Below are positions 35,745 through 47,705 of a DNA stretch of 64,000 bases, one piece after another; within the stretch, counting starts at the first letter, position 1, and the number at the start of each line of letters is the position of its first letter. Source of the stretch: Neoechinorhynchus agilis (taxonomy: Eukaryota; Acanthocephala); contig CM121342.1 in NCBI GenBank assembly GCA_051530055.1, positions 3,100,001 to 3,164,000 of the forward strand. The letters are read 5' to 3'. The notes beneath the pieces were generated by a model. The model had not been told where the DNA came from. It searched no databases and saw nothing but the letters and a program-made list of their open reading frames with translations. The translations under genes were made by a program, and so were the position numbers.

Positions 35745-37045
35745 TAATTTGTTATTCCGACGAGACGCACCAAAAATATCATGAAAGGGAATAAGAATCA
35801 ATAAATTAATCTCTATTTTCTCAACAACCAAACAGAATAGAAAAACTCTGGTAATCGCATATCACCCAAAAGATAAGAGTCATTTTCGAAATCAGTTTGA
35901 ATTCGATACTTCAAGAAAGGGAATTCCAGTGACCAAATTCGTGTGATTAAAAAAATATAGAAAAACTTTGTCATAAAGAAGTTGTTTTCATGAATTTATT
36001 TTGTTTTGCTATTAAGAAATAGAGATTAATTCCCTGTTTCCCTTTCTCACACAATATTTTTGGTCCGTATCATCGGAAATCTTTATCTTTCAAGCAACCT
36101 GAAGAATTCCGACGAGACGCACCAAAAATATCATGAAAGGGAATAAGAATCAATAAATTAATCTCTATTTTCTCAATAACCAAACAGAATAGAAAAACTA
36201 TGGTAATCGTATATCGCACAAAAGATAAGAGTCATTTTCGAAATCAGTTCATAGTCGATACTTCAAGAAAGGGAATTCCAGTGACCAAATTCGTATGATT
36301 AAAAAAATATAGAAAAACTTTGTCATAAAAAGTTGTTTTCATGATTTATTTTGTTTGGCTATTAAGAAATAGAGATTAATTCCCTGTTTCCCTTTCTCAC
36401 ACAATATTTTTGGTCCGTATCATCGGAAATCTTTATCTTTCAAGCAACCTGAAGAATTCCGACGAGACGCACCAAAAATATCATGAAAGGGAATAAGAAT
36501 CAATAAATTAATCTCTATTTTCTCAACAACCAAACAGAATAGAAAAACTATGGTAATCGTATATCGCACAAAAGATAAGAGTCATTTTCGAAATCAGTTC
36601 ATAGTCGATACTTCAAGAAAGGGAATTCCAGTGACCAAATTCGTATGATTAAAATAATATAGAAAAACTTTGTCATAAAAAAGTTGTTTTCATGGATTTA
36701 TTTTGTTTGGCTATTAAGAAATAGAGATTAATTCCCTGTTTCCCTTTCTCACACAATATTTTTGGTCCGTATCATCGGAAATCTTTATCTTTCAAGCAAC
36801 CTGAAGAATTCCGACGAGACGCACCAAAAATATCATGAAAGGGAATAAGAATCAATAAATTAATCTCTGTTTTCTCAATAACCAAATAAAATAGAAAAAC
36901 TCTGGTAATCGTATATCGCACAAAAGATAAGAGTCATTTTCGAAATCAGTTCATAGTCGATACTTCAAGAAAGGGAATTCCAGTGACCAAATTCGTGTGA
37001 TTAAAAAAATATAGAAAAACTTTGTCATAAAGAAGTTGTTTTCAT
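35745..37045. repeat. Satellite with 352-bp unit, about 3.7 copies
   Basis: The block TTCCGACGAGACGCACC recurs at about 35755, 36107, 36458 and 36810 (spacing 351-352 bp). Each unit has an internal imperfect palindrome: AGAGATTAATTCCCTGTTTC, then CACAATATTTTTGGTCCG, facing ACGCACCAAAAATATCATG and AATAAATTAATCTCT. A diverged half-unit lies at 37546-37640. Confidence 0.9.
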
Positions 37046-37261
37046 GGATTTTTTGACAATAAATTTAATGTCATATATCATTGTCCTCGGGATGAATTTG
37101 ATTGTATGTTGGCGAATCCTGTCCCCGGTGTTGACTGAAGAGGCAAGGGGGAAACCTTGCGAAATATTTCTCAAATAAATTAATGAGCAACGACAACACC
37201 GAGTACAGGATTCGCCAACGTACAATAAATTTAATTTATTATTTTTTTAAATGTACAAGTT

Positions 37262-37475
37262 TTGGAAGATAATTTTCTGTGGAGCCGCGGGTTTTCTCAC
37301 GCTGGCAGCATTGCCTCGTTGTACTGCGAAGGAGATGTTTTGTTTAAGGAATGCTGTCGCACGTTGGTCCCTTTTCATCACCATCGATCTCTTTGCTATA
37401 TCTGAAACCAGAAGTGCGGATTCTCCGAGTGCCCCGAACATTTCAATCTCGAAAGGCACAAAATGGAAGCGCCGC
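37262..37475 (-). mobile_element. LINE tail fragment, endonuclease-type family (copy C)
   Basis: The minus strand encodes MPFEIEMFGALGESALLVSD and FLKQNISFAVQRGNAASVRK, a more diverged relative of the copy A tail. Both ends are truncated. It lies between satellite DNA and the MTG2 gene. Confidence 0.65.
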
Positions 37476-37832
37476 TCCTCGACGCGCCGCTGCGGTCGCT
37501 AGTGCCGGGGCCCTTACTGGCTATAAAGGCTTCTTACTTCGAAGTTGTTTTCATGGATTTATTTTGTTTGGCTATTGAGAAAATGGAAATTAATTTATAG
37601 ATACCCTTTCATAATATTTTTGGTCCGCACCGTCGGACTTCTTCAGGTCTAAAAAGGTAGGTCCTACCCTTACCTTTTAGACCTGAAGAAGTAGGTCGAA
37701 ATATTCTGTCCATTAAAGCTACGAGCACAACTAAAATTTGAGTGAATTCAATGGCGAGAATAATTTTTATTCGAAGACAAATAAAAAAGTATTCTATTCA
37801 TTTATTATTCAAAAACCACTTAATTTTCAGAG

Positions 37833-40072
37833 ATGCCATTGCCTGCAAACGTGCTTAGTCAAATTCTTAAAAAAAGTGTTTCCGTAAAACCACAAAGAAA
37901 AACCTGGAATCCTCGAAACCCTCAACCTCTTCTGCCACGACGGACTACCAATCGCCAAGAACGAGTTTGTCGTTTTTATCGATTTCAAATCAATATCTTT
38001 CGATTTAAGGACATTCGTTTTGTTGATCGATGCAGAGTGCGCGTGAGGGCAGGCAAAGGAGGCAATGGAATTTGCTGCTTTAGTGGCATTGCGTTTAAAG
38101 AATATGCTGGGCCGGATGGAGGAAATGGGGGCAATGGAGGAGACGTTATTTTTAAAGGTACTTTAGTTGTGCAAAGTTTCTAAGAAATTCTCATTTTTTA
38201 GCCAGTAAGAAAATGGCTACACTTGAACAAATCGAAGCGGAGTATAAAGCTCATAATGGAAATTTGGGACAGTCTTTTTGTAAAACTGGAAAACGGGGGG
38301 CTGATAAAATAATCACGGTATATTCTATTCAAATTTCTTAAGAATCAAAACGCTAATAAACAATGCGATTACGTTAGAATTTCCGCATTTGCCAAAGTCG
38401 CGATTTTTTCGTTTCATCGCTAGCGAAACTATATATTTCTTTTTTGCAGGTACCTACAAACATTCGAATTCGATTGGTGACTGATGGTAACGAAACGGAT
38501 AAGCAATGCAAAGTTACAGACCTCATTACCGACAAACAAAAGTTCATTGCTGCATTTGGCGGCATTGGCGGACGTGGAAATTTCGCATTTCTGACGAACA
38601 CTGACCGTGCGCCAGAAGTTTGGGAGCCCGGATTACCCGGCGAAGATAAAGTATACGACGTGGAGATGCTTAAATTAGCTAACTTTGCCTTGGTTTGCAG
38701 TTGATTGATGTGAACTTTTGAACTTTGGTTTTATAGGTAGGAATGCCGAATACTGGAAAGTCATCATTTCTTCGAGCCGTTTCCAGAGCGAAACCCAGAA
38801 TCGCTGAATATCCATTCACCACTTTGTTTCCACAGATTGGAGTTGTCGATTTTGAAGACAGTGTGCGAATATCGAGTAAGTGCCGCAGTTAGGAAGTATT
38901 TGTTTTTATTGTGAAAACGAACCAAACAAATCTTTGATAGAATAGAACATACAACGCTTGTCTATTTTTTTGGTTTGATATGTTAAAGATTCCAGCATGG
39001 GTAGTAGTTCTCGAGGATTGCAATGTCTTCCCCACTTAATTGAAAGCCTTTTCCCAGAATTCCGCGTTTACTATATTTTAAACATTAATAACCGCAGACG
39101 AAATTTTTTGTTGGTTAAATTGAACTATAAAGTCGTCGTTCATATTTCCCCTCAAATTCAAGTCGCAGAAATTCCTGGCCTAATTTGTGGCGCTTCGAAT
39201 AATGTTGGGAATGGAATTGTTTGTCTATTGCAAGCATTGTCAGAATATGATGATTGCATGAAATCGTTTTGTTATTAACCACTAAGGAGTCCTTTTTAAT
39301 TCCGCTATGATTTCGAATCGGATTTCCATTGATTTGGACTACTAATTTTTCGAAAATTTGCGATTTCTTATAAATGCCAAGACTTTTAGAAGGTCTTTAA
39401 TATGAACAATTTGATTATTTTCAATGTTCACTTAAGCATTTGAGATGGTCTTTATGATTACATCGAACTCCGCTCAAACTGGACTTTCCAATTCGCTAGT
39501 GCCCAGAAATTTATTACCAACCGAACGACCCAAATCCAATTTTATTCGACTATTGCAAATTTTTGGTCAAGATCAAATTCGAGTTGCAAAATTGTTTACA
39601 TGGAATTTCTAAAATTTTGTTTACGTTATTCGATAGTTGCTTGAGGGTTTGAAACGGATTCAATGATTAAATTTCCGTTAGAGTGTCTTCTTTCCTGACA
39701 ATACTTGCACCAAAGCACGCCGATGCATGCACGTGCCTAGTGCTCATGTTGAATCTTGAAGACCAATTTCCTTACAATCAATTACAAGTAATTCGAGAGG
39801 AAATCAATCACTTTAATCCGGATATGCTGAACGGAAATAAACCAATAATAATCGTTGGAAACAAAATAGAATGTTATGGAGCCAAGGAACGATGGTCCGA
39901 GTTTAAAGAACATTTGACCGAATCGCCATGGGCTTCACAGCTACTAAATGTGGCCATATCGGTCAATGAGCGGATAAACATTACCAAACTATTGATTACA
40001 ATGCGTCGAGTGTTGAGTGAGTATGAACGAAAAGACCTAGAACGGTTAAAGGAAGATGGCTTTATTCTTTGA
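37833..40072 (+). CDS. MTG2: Mitochondrial ribosome-assembly GTPase, Obg family (MTG2/GTPBP5)
   Basis: An Obg-type GTPase acting late in mitochondrial large-subunit assembly. Exons 37833-38157, 38202-38317, 38450-38692, 38737-38875, 39163-39225 and 39702-40072 give 418 residues (human about 406). The Obg glycine-rich domain is clear ([11 protein letters not shown] ... [38 protein letters not shown]). G1 is GMPNTGKSS and the switch I region has [14 protein letters not shown]3 reads EIPGLICGA where DxPGxxxGA is usual, so the G3 Asp is Glu. G4 is NKIE instead of NKxD. The first four introns are GT-AG; the last (39226-39701) is the TA/inverted-repeat type. The altered G3 and G4 acidic residues may change nucleotide preference or hydrolysis. 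Confidence 0.9.
39226..39701 (+). other. TA-bounded inverted-repeat intron in MTG2 (476 nt)
   Basis: Edges are TGTC|TA-TTGCAAGCATTGTCAG and CTGACAA-TA|CTTGCACC. The strongest pairing, TGCAAGCATTGTCAG with CTGACAATACTTGCA (14 of 15), overlaps the right exon by a few bases. Joining on TA continues the frame as [19 protein letters not shown]. No GT donor in the right phase is present on the left. Four GT-AG introns precede it in the same gene. Confidence 0.72.
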
Positions 40073-40076
40073 AACT

Positions 40077-42993
40077 TCATTGCATTGATACATAGGACGC
40101 CCTGTGGTGTTCCAATTTTAAGTCGCTGTCCCATTTTTGAGCTTTTCCAGATCCAAATAAGATGAAAACAATGCCGGCCAAGAACATGAAAACTGCCGAT
40201 ATAATGAACACAATCTTCCATCCGAAAACTTGGGATCCGTTGCCATCGCTGGTCAAAATATCTTTAACGTAAGTCGTAATAATGCCGGGAATCGTTGCAA
40301 GTGTATTCGATATTCCAAAGACGATTCCGGCGTGGACCGGGGCGATGTCATTGGCGTTACACATGTGACCAGCACCCCAAGTTATTCCGCTAAAAGCAAA
40401 CGCTTATGCCGATGTTCATGAGAAATCGCCACCTTTTTAGTAGTAATTTCTTAATTAAAGTCGTAATTAGTTTGCCGTATTAAAAAAGGTGAATAAACTG
40501 CCCAACGCAAGCTTTAATTTTAAAGGAATGCTCATGTTACTCACTTGCAGCTTTTGTTATTTTGTCACTTTTATGATATGTTTGTTTGTTGTTATTTTGC
40601 GGTCGCTTATGAACACCCGAGGGGAGGAGGGCGAACTTGCCAAACAATAGAATTGATAAAATGACTGATACAATCAGTCGATTTATTCGGCTTTAACGTG
40701 ATTCCAAATCTTGGGTGTTTATAAGCGACCGAAAAATAATAACACAAAATACAATTGGTGTCTCACGTAAAATCCTTTTGAAGAACATAGAGGAGCCAAA
40801 TAACAATAAACTTGCGAAGCATTGATAAAATGACGGATGCAATCAGTCGATTTATTCGTCTTTAACGTGATTCCCCCTCTCGGGTGCTTATAAGCGACAG
40901 CAAAAAATAACGTATTTCGCCACCCGACCAAATGCAATCCTCTATGTTTGTTTTCTGTCGGAAAATTGAAGGAATTTATTAAGTCCGATTATTTTCGGCG
41001 CACAATCTTGTGCTTTCTTTTTGTCAAGGTTGTAAATTAATCTAATCGACTGGGTCGAAAAATTCCTTCATTTGTTCCGCTAATTTAGAACTAAAATGGC
41101 GTTAAATGGAATTCAAACGTAGTAGTAGAAATGAAAAAGTTTAGCCGTGAATTTTGAGCTTCGACGAAATGTTCGTAGAAAAATGAGAAAAGTTGTGATT
41201 AGTAAGAAAAGGTGCATTTTACTTCTTAAAAGAACAAAATCTGTTGGTACTTACAATAATCCTTGTCCCAAAGTGAGACATGTGACCGCAACATTTAATT
41301 GTTCATTGCCGAATGCGAGTCCGAGCAAGAATATTCCGGGTAAAAAAGTGCCAACGGCAACAGCAACTTTTCTAATCAGCGTTCGGCTTCGAATAATATT
41401 TCGTTTCAGTAAATAGTCGGCAACGAAACTGGATACTGTGGTCGTAATCCAGATAACAATGTAAGGCAAAGATGACAGCAGTCCGTTCTAAATTGTAAAT
41501 TGGATTTAATCCATGATGTAATTAGGCAAGTTAACGATCTTCGAATTTCGAGTACTTCTTTTGTAGGCTTCGGCAATGAAAAGTGAGCAGTCTAGAAACC
41601 AGCAATGAACGTCCAAGGAATCCCCAAAAGAAAAAAATGGAACCCTTGCTCGTTATTTTTGCATTTCTAAAGATTGAAACTTTAAATTTTCACGGGCGTA
41701 TTTGAACGAAAGTTTTATACTTTAATACGACTTACTTCTCTTACTGGTGTATCAAACACATCATTAAAATAGGTCGGAACTTCTACCAGGAGAGTATAGA
41801 ATCCCCAGTTTGCAAACGTGTGACAAGCAAATAGAGCCAAGCATGGTTTAGAAGTGAATATTGATTTCCAAGGAGCGTTCTGCAAATATCAACTGTAGAT
41901 TATTTGACTTTCTAAAAGACTTACTAGATGATGAGCAGCCGATTCACGGGTTTCTAAGTTTTGTTCTATTAGGTTAAGTTCTTTTTCCGAGATTAATTTA
42001 GATTTCTTTGGACTATTTGAGAATAATAGCATCCACACAATCAACCATATCATTTCAAGTATAGCTAAATGATGATAACAATATCTTATTAAAGTCCAGG
42101 AAAGCTTACCAACGACATAAAATGCGGATTTCCATTTGACGCTCGTGAATCCATGTTCGCAAAGGACTCCGGTAAGTGGCAAGATCACGATTGGCGCGAC
42201 GTGGGCACCTTAAAAGTTCTAAATTATTTTAATTCTCAAATAGGCGAACCTGATGTTGCTAAGGCTATAAGGAAGCTCCTTTCGGATCGAGGTGCCCAAG
42301 AAGTCCAGACATTTGAAGCTGCTGGAAGGATTACTCCCTAAAGGAATACGCCGCTTTAGTAAAACTCAATTGTAAGAAAGGAAAAGATGAATTGATTCTT
42401 CAAAAAAGCGTAAGTAGTAGAATTAAACTTTTTAAAAGTTGTAGATTTAATCATAGAATATGATTGCGTGGAAAAGGTGACTTTTGTTGGCTAAAGTAGT
42501 ATTTCAGAATATTAAAAATGGTCGGCTTAGAATACACACGTACCGATCCAACTCCAACGAGAACACGGAGAGTAAACATAAATCCATAGCTTTTTTCAGC
42601 AGCGATTCCATAATGCCATGAACAAAGTGAGCATAAACCGATTCCAAGCGCCATTGTGATTTTTGAACCGAGTTTTTGAGCCAGTAGACCTCCGGGGATT
42701 TCGGATAAGATATATCCATAGAAGAAGGCAGCGAGCAAATTTTGTTGCCGATTATTTGACCATTTAAGTAAATCATTAGGATGCGAACTGTTTAATGTAC
42801 TGTTCTCGGTCATACAGACAATGTTAACACTAAGATCGAGTTTGGCAGCATATTGACAGAATATACCGGCCATAACTAAGATCGCCATTAAGAATCGAAC
42901 ACTGCGAACCAGTTGGAATAATCCGGCTTTTTCGCTCGATTCGTTTGCATCCTCTAAACTTGCGTCGACACTTAGCTCACCCATGGAGATCAA
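40077..42993 (-). CDS. SLC17-family anion transporter (sialin/VGLUT-like)
   Basis: A major-facilitator organic anion transporter of lysosomal or vesicular membranes. Seven GT-AG exons (42993-42544, 42337-42250, 42208-42110, 42064-41925, 41879-41736, 41487-41255, 40389-40077) give 488 residues, the usual SLC17 length. TM1 is VRFLMAILVMAGIFCQYAAK, followed by a glycosylatable loop (NSTLNSS). Family blocks include FFYGYILSEIPGGLLAQKLG, GVILPAASNVWTSWAPRSER, VILPLTGVLCEHG, NAPWKSIFTSKP, NGLLSSLPYIV and ITWGAGHMCNANDIAPVHAG followed by GISNTLATIPGI. Substrate cannot be read from sequence; sialin, phosphate or glutamate transport are all possible. The Met at 42984 is an alternative start. The last intron (865 nt) holds dispersed repeats. 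It converges on MTG2 with 4 nt between stops. Confidence 0.9.
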
Positions 42994-43369
42994 ACTGCTT
43001 TTTGCGAGTGTAAACCAAGAAAAATGTTTCGACTTTTATATCCTCGCTTGTCACTTTTCCCCGACGATTTTTTTTATTGAAAAAGCGAGACACCACTCGG
43101 ACAGTCATTTTGTCTACGCCCAACAAGGCGATGAGTGACATTCGTGTGAAAGACGCATTTACCCTCATCTATTTTTTTCACTTTTGATTGTTATCATCTT
43201 AAACGTTGATGAAATGAACATCTTAGAAACTTAACACGCAATGTTTTTTCATTTCAAAACCGGCCGAATTCTTTGTTAAAAACGCTTCTAAAAACTTATT
43301 TAACTCTGTGCGGATTTCGAATGACTTAACCGGCGAAATTATCGCGATCCTTCGATTCATTTCTGCAAT

Positions 43370-46240
43370 GATACGCCTTCTCCATCACTATCATCATCCC
43401 TCGCCGCTCTGAATACGACCCATTGTGTTACGGGCTCCTCCCTCGGGATATAAATAACATCATTTTTATTTCTGGTATGCCGGAATCCTCCCGTTGCAGA
43501 TCCTGTCATCGCTGATGCACACAACCGCCACCGAATTCTTCGCATTGTTCAACTCCTTTTCTCCGACTTGCCCTCCAAAAATCCCTTTAACCTGCGCCCA
43601 CGTCTTCCCAAAATAATTTTCAACTCAACACTCATAGCCTCTCTTCCTTAACAGGAGATACAAACTCCTCAATTTTCTTTTCGTATATATCCACCTAAAA
43701 AACTCATCATCGAATCTTTCCACCGCCCCCCTCCAAACTCAACCCAGACCTCATCTTCCCAGTATAATAATTCGCTTTTAACAAACACCCTCGAACATCT
43801 CACACATCGTAAAAACTCAAAAAGGAAGCGACTCCCCACGCCCTAAAAAACCATTAAGGGCAATCACCCTGTCGTTCCACATTAAAAACGGCCTCCCTTC
43901 CGAAATATGTAAATAATTATCACTCAACTTCTACACAAAAATACCATAAATCGGCATATACAGTCGTGGTTGATCACACAAATTCTTAACTCAAAACTCG
44001 TTCCTCACACTGCTAATCACATATCCCAACACAGATTTTGGAGTCTGAATCTTCGTACGTCAATAAATTTCCCTACTCTTCCTCATTCAAAAATTCAATG
44101 CAAAACTCCGATCTAAAATTCATGAGTCCATTTCTTAGCTCCTCTAAACTTCTCTGAGAAATGACCTTAGAGAATTCACAATTGCTGTTGTCTATCGCCT
44201 TCTTGCTTCTCGTCCCGAGTCCTCTTTGTGCCAACTTGATTCTATGATGCATCTCATAAACTCCACAAATTTACACCATTTCTTAAGTGCAGAGAATTTC
44301 AATAAACTATTTCCTCGTCTACCCTTCTCTGAGTTGTGCCAACTTATTGACTTCCCAACTCGTCTTGGCGCTCACCTCGACAAAGTGTTCACAAATTTCG
44401 CGGCCTACTAATCAGCTTCAAGCCTCACTCGCAAACTCTGACCACTTTTCTGGTCAACGTTTAAAATCACCTCACTTACCCGTCTTGTATAAACGGGATC
44501 CCGACGGTTTGGGTATCCGAAAAGCAGCCGGCATTTCAATGCCAGCTTATTTGGGATCGTATGAAGCAAGCCGCAAAATAGTTCAGCCCTTTCTTAACGA
44601 GAATTACACTTTGGGTGAAGATTTCGTGGACGCTCGTAATCTTTAATGTGGAGATTCAGGCAGCGAGCAGGTACCCATCAATGATTGCAAACAATCAGTT
44701 TGGGATTAACCCTTGATAGCGAGAATTCATAACTCTTTAATTTTAGATACTCGATTGGTGGCAGTCTCTACTAGAGAATCGAGTGTTTGGCTCAACGCTA
44801 TCCCAATCGCCTCTGTTGGCCCCTGAGATTTGGATACCGGTGCGTACATCCCGTCGCTGCCGTTGTGGAGCGACCGTGGAACCATCGGAACGCCATGGTT
44901 TCGTCTGTCAGCAATCAGGTGAGAGGTATTCTCGACACACCGAAGTGAACGCAATGCTCTTAGTCGTACCCTGAATAATTTGAATTCGCACATCCTAGAG
45001 CCGAGCAATCTTTGCCGACTCGATGGCCGCCGTAGATCGGACGGTGTCACAGTATTCCCGTGGCGAGTGGAGGCAAATGCCTTCTCTGAAACGCCGTTCG
45101 CAGCCAGCAATATAAAATTCGCCACTTAAACCAGGTGAAGCAGCAATCGCCTCTGAGGAACGCAAAAGGACAAAATACATTGACGTGAGTCGAAATCATT
45201 ATTTTGTTACCTTTGGCGATAAGACACTCGAGTCGCTTGGTACCGGGGCATAGGACCTGGTCAAGCAATTGTCTAAGAGGTCGAGACGAATCACTGGCGA
45301 TCCGAGATCAGGAGCATTCCTCCTACAAAACATAAGTCTGGCAGTGCAATGGGAGGGAACGCTGCATCCGTCCTTTCGACCGTTACACCATGACGCTCGT
45401 TGAGTGATCCAGAGCAGTGGTGTGAATGATTTCTGCTCCGAGATTCCGAAGGCTTTGAAATATTATATCTCCTATTTTCGAACTCTATACTTATATCCAA
45501 TAGTTCAACTCTAATATTCGCACATTCCACTCGGGCAGCACAAATGACCCTTCCTTGGCCATGTCCTCCCTAACCTAAATCATAAAAAAATCCCTAATTT
45601 CTTCAATTCCCGAGAAATTCGTTAGAATATCCAACCGTGACTGAAACTCCTTCAAAAGCAAACATCTAAGGCCCATCGCAATAACCACTCAGACTTTCCC
45701 CGTTTACAAATATCTCTAACTAACAAAATACTTGTTGCCCGCAAAAACTTTCTTTCCTCTAAAATTCGTTCGGGTGGTAACTCAACATGGTGGCGGGCCG
45801 TCACAGACTCTCTTGGTCCACGCAAACCTAATTCTTACCCAAATTTGTTTTCTTCTGAATTAAAACAGGTTCTAGACTCCATCAATCAGACCCTCTGCCA
45901 TGACTCAAACTGCAACCATTGCATCATCTCAGACTCCACACAAAACTATAACTCCCAGAACTGACACTTCTATCAACTTTCCAATACTCTCTTTAATATC
46001 TTTATATGAAGTCCTCCAACATCGCAAGAAATTACCTCGAAATTCGTTCCCTCAATCCGAATTCCCAAACTGGGCTCTTTGCCCTCGCACATTTCACTCT
46101 CCCTCAAGCGCAATACCTATAAAATTTGCCTCCTCGAACGCCGCCATTTTGGAGTCCCTTCACCCGGTCTCTCCAAATTTTACTTTAGCTTTCTGCGTGT
46201 TTTATTCATTACTTCGAAATTCGTGCTTCAAATTCATAAC
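43370..46240 (+). mobile_element. Decayed LINE with APE-type endonuclease
   Basis: Plus-strand remnants of a non-LTR polyprotein: endonuclease C-terminal half near 44160-44440 (AVVYRL; FSELCQLIDFPTRLG then HLDKVFTN; LANSDHF) and a pre-RT linker near 45770-45900 (STWWRAVTDSLGPRKPN then SSELKQVLDSINQTL). It has numerous stops and frameshifts and no full reverse transcriptase. The cytosine-rich plus strand stands out from its surroundings. It is interrupted by the endonuclease-type LINE at 44470-45430. Confidence 0.6.
44470..45430 (+). mobile_element. LINE 3' part, endonuclease-type family (copy D), inside another LINE
   Basis: Starts in the DPDGLGIRKAAGISMPAYLG segment that follows the reverse transcriptase in this family. 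It continues through CRCGATVEPSERHGFVCQQSG, then RYSRHTEVN and DGRRRSDGVTVFPW, to FLLQNISLAVQW. There are multiple frame breaks. It lies between the two halves of the APE-type LINE, so it inserted later. Confidence 0.65.
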
Positions 46241-46245
46241 TTAGC

Positions 46246-47585
46246 TTAATACATAATCCTCCGAATTAAATGTTCCAAAAGCGCAGCTAATCCATTATCT
46301 GTCATATTATCAAAGAATCCTCGTGTCCTCAGTTTCTGCATGCAAACACATAATAAGGACGGAATGGCTGTTCTCGGCAGCCTGTAGATTCTGGAATGTC
46401 GAGTTTCTTTTCCATGTTCGAAGACTTTGCCACCATAGATGTAACATTCCCCAAATTTGTTAAGAGTCGCCGCTTGAAAATGTTGCTTTGCTGGAAATCT
46501 ATATGATATCCGCAATTTAGGTTAGAGATTTAAAATAATCCCACCGCATTTCCAATTCCGGATATTTAAGGAAGAGTGTCCCATTTCATTTTATTGAGAT
46601 TTAAAGTCCAAACAGTCCTTAAGTATTTGGTTTGTTCATCCTCCGGATCATCGTATCTTCCATTGAACAAAAGAATCTCATAACCATTAGATTTCTGGCA
46701 TGCACTAAAACACTTTACCGGATACAGTTGATTTTCGACAGTACAAGCAAGTTCAGCAACGACCAATCTGTAGAAATCCTTCTTAATGTTATAAATAAGA
46801 ATTTCTTTAAATGATGGCACTTCATCGCAATCTTCCCACCCGCCTAATATAAACAAATAATTCCTATATGCGACCATTGCATGCTTGAAACGTCCTCCAG
46901 TGGAAGCCGCAACTCTTAAATCGAGCGAATCTTCGAATTTACTTGTAAAATCAATTTCGTCATTCGAACTAAGAAGTCGAAGTCCACTGACTATATCGTT
47001 TCGTAAGGTTACGGGATGAAGAACAATAGATTTGAAACTATCTGGATTGTAAATTGATGCTCTAAGTCTATCGATCTTCACGGAAATTAATTGCGAGTTG
47101 TAATCGTGCCCCGTTGTTCCTCCGTGAATATACAAATACCCGTCAAAGAGAGCGAGAGCAGCTCCATATCGCCTTGGGAGAGGCGGTTCACATTCAAGTT
47201 TGAAGAATTCAAAGGTGTTGAGGTTACAAATATAAAGTTGACCGGACGCTACATGACCATAAGGAAATCCAGTGCCGCCGTAAATTAACATGAATGTTTC
47301 ACAGAATGCAATGGCGGAGGAAGGTAGAGTTTCACTTTTCGGGTAACATCCGGATAATTCACATTCTTCCCAAACATCCCGGATAGTGTCGAATCGCCAA
47401 AGGTCAGAATGAATGACCGGCCCAAGTAATCTTGTGGGCCGCCGACGGCTTCCGGTTAAACCGCCCCAAATAAACACAAATGATCCCGAACTGATACAAC
47501 AATGGCCACTTCGTTCACACGGACCGCATGGACCGTTTTTGACGTTTTGAAAGCCGCCAGTATCATATGAAATTTGCCTGGTCAT
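46246..47585 (-). CDS. KLHDC10: Kelch-repeat protein, KLHDC10-like
   Basis: A beta-propeller substrate receptor; human KLHDC10 serves Cullin-2 E3 ligase. Exons 47585-46569 and 46503-46246 join to 424 residues (human 442). Kelch motifs: ERSGHCCISSGSFVFIWGGL, FMLIYGGTGFPYG (human FGGTGIPFG), RRYGAALALFDGYLYIHGGT, RFKHAMVAYRNYLFILGGWE and ECYIYGGK. The C-terminus, AIPSLLCVCMQKL, matches the BC-box-like end of KLHDC10 (VPSLLELAWEKLL). The two exons are separated by a 65-nt TA-bounded inverted repeat. Joining on TA gives WDTLPYRFPAKQHFQAATL against human WVKLPATMPEPVYFHCAAV, with no gap. A TTTAG acceptor immediately precedes the ATG, so an upstream exon is likely. Confidence 0.85.
46504..46568 (-). 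other. TA-bounded inverted-repeat intron in KLHDC10 (65 nt)
   Basis: On the minus strand the left edge is CTTCCT|TA-AATATCCGGAATT and the right edge AATTGCGGATATCA-TA|TAGATTT; 11 of 12 bases pair (ATATCCGGAATT/AATTGCGGATAT). The frame is closed at once by the TAA created at the left edge. It is only 65 nt long, so the two arms plus about 35 nt are the whole intron. Confidence 0.85.
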
Positions 47586-47705
47586 CTAAAGTAAAAAAAT
47601 ACTATCGTCTTACACGAATTTGCCTTCCTGCAATATTTTTAGTTTTTTTTAAAAAGAATAAGCATCTATTTTAAACCTAAAAAGATATATCATAAGATTA
47701 TTCGT

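Noticed and set aside
41530-41735. Extra SLC17 exon reading KCKNNEQGFHFFLLGIPWTF
   Set aside because: The flanking exons join directly into the expected family sequence (TPVRENGLLSSLPY), and this piece ends in a stop.
42250-42337. TA/inverted-repeat type for SLC17 introns
   Set aside because: All six SLC17 introns have good GT-AG borders and need no special mechanism.
42153-42390. Plus-strand frame with LNYFNSQIGEPDVAKAIRKL
   Set aside because: It is the antisense shadow of the SLC17 exon at 42250-42337 (GVILPAASNVWTSWAPRSER), which fits the family exactly.
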